Positions 5,797 to 6,333 of a stretch of 6,333 nucleotides of DNA are shown here, piece by piece. The notes under the pieces are model-generated. The model was not told the DNA's origin. It ran no database searches and saw only the letters and a list, made by a program, of their open reading frames with translations. Position 1 is the first letter of the stretch. The number at the start of each line of letters is the position of its first letter. Location of the stretch: NCBI GenBank assembly GCA_013414745.1, contig CP058707.1, positions 3,039,026 through 3,045,358 on the forward strand. The letters run 5' to 3'. The DNA is from Bacteroidota bacterium. GTDB taxonomy: Bacteria > Bacteroidota > Bacteroidia > Chitinophagales > Chitinophagaceae. The position numbers and the translations under genes are program-made.

Positions 5797-6333
5797 GATT
5801 TTACCAATGTGAATTGGTAGATAGACCATCTCGTCAGCTCTGACGAAACGTGAGTAAATGCCGATATGTACCGATGCATTCATTGTTTGTGAGAAACTGG
5901 CATAACTAAGAATAACTCGGTAATAGGCGAGTTGTTAGATCAGATTTATTGGTTTAACCTCTGCCAATGATGTGGATGTCCCTGAGGAACGAAAGTTATA
6001 CCAATCCTATTTATAAAATAGTCCAACCTATTGAATAAGTTTAGCGTGGTGAATGCCGATATAGCTTGAAAATAGTTCAGGCGAGTGAAACGAAGATTGG
6101 ACTATATTGAAAGCATCATCGGTATTACAACCACACCATCGGTGTTACAGAAATCATTTCGGCATTACTCCCGATTGAGTCCGGGAGACTAAACGGCTAT
6201 TGAAACGGCATTTAACCATAACACTTTGGACCAATTTGACTTGTCTCGTTCACAGACGAGATAAATTAGTTTGGTATAAGGTCGTTCATTGAGGTTTATC
6301 CTTATGACTTCTTAGGGCAGGTATTGATTCCAA
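5797..6333 (+). other. Gene-poor, stem-loop-rich region; possible structured RNA (5' part of a group II intron is one reading)
   Basis: No convincing coding region is present on either strand. Hairpins seen: TACCAAT 5802-5808 with ATTGGTA 5813-5819 closing a GTGA (GNRA) loop; TCGTCA 5831-5836 with TGACGA 5841-5846; AATAACTCG 5911-5919 with CGAGTTGTT 5928-5936 (one wobble); ATAGTCCAACCT 6018-6029 with AGATTGGACTAT 6094-6105 (one mismatch), enclosing GCTTGAA 6064-6070 with TTCAGGC 6076-6082; CTCCCG 6168-6173 with CGGGAG 6182-6187; TCTCGT 6244-6249 with ACGAGA 6256-6261, inside outer arms ACCAA 6230-6234 and TTGGT 6271-6275. GTGAG at 5850, and A- and G-rich joints such as GAGGAACGAAAG (5984-5995) and GGCGAGTGAAACGAAG (6080-6095), recall domain I of bacterial group II introns. 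No domain V or reverse transcriptase lies in the window, so the identity is unproven. Confidence 0.35.
6117..6176 (+). repeat. Three degenerate tandem copies of a 20-bp unit
   Basis: Copies start at 6117, 6137 and 6157 with an exact 20-base period. They open with CATCGGTATTACA, CATCGGTGTTACA and TTTCGGCATTACT. The first two share 12 of 13 leading bases; the remaining seven bases of each unit are not conserved. This is too few copies and too short a unit for a CRISPR array. Confidence 0.55.

Noticed and set aside
5673..5843. About 56 open codons after the giant gene with plausible amino-acid composition (ends TGA 5841-5843)
   Set aside because: It has no start codon near its 5' end, no recognisable motif, and overlaps the terminator-like hairpin and two strong stem-loops. 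An open frame of this length is not unusual by chance here.
6117..6176. CRISPR array
   Set aside because: Only three degenerate copies with a 20-base period and spacers of about seven bases.

Overview
The window looks like a piece of a Bacteroidota (Bacteroidetes) chromosome, probably from a long-read or metagenomic assembly that was not fully polished. The clade call rests on a type IX secretion system (T9SS) C-terminal sorting domain (LFPNPAS...GTYYLQIE...RFLKH), a signal peptide ending in GYSQ, AT-rich DNA, and long arrays of Ig-like repeats on a secreted protein.

Layout. (1) Bases 1-360 hold the 3' part of a left-handed beta-helix (hexapeptide repeat) acyltransferase that enters from the left edge. 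(2) Fourteen bases later, 375-5601 is one very large gene. It is shattered by about fifteen small indels into pieces in all three forward frames. Stitched together it encodes roughly 1,746 residues: a signal peptide, an alpha/beta-hydrolase-like domain with a GLSQGG nucleophile elbow, about fifteen tandem Ig-like repeats of about 83 residues with a recurring CDSNK...GNPPF...NGxY...DxxGC signature, and a C-terminal T9SS type A sorting domain. All indels lie between well-conserved repeat segments, most sit in short homopolymers, and the stitched frame has no nonsense codon. Sequencing error is therefore more likely than genuine decay. (3) Bases 5602-6333 contain no convincing gene. They hold many stem-loops, a three-copy 20-bp degenerate tandem repeat and long-range complementary segments. 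This looks like structured RNA; the 5' half of a group II intron is one speculative reading.

How the parts may work together. The large protein would be exported by Sec, passed through the T9SS and attached to or released from the cell surface. The hydrolase head would sit on a long stalk of probably disulfide-stabilised beta-sandwich repeats. The upstream acyltransferase may belong to a surface-polysaccharide locus and could be co-transcribed, but nothing in the sequence ties the two functions together.
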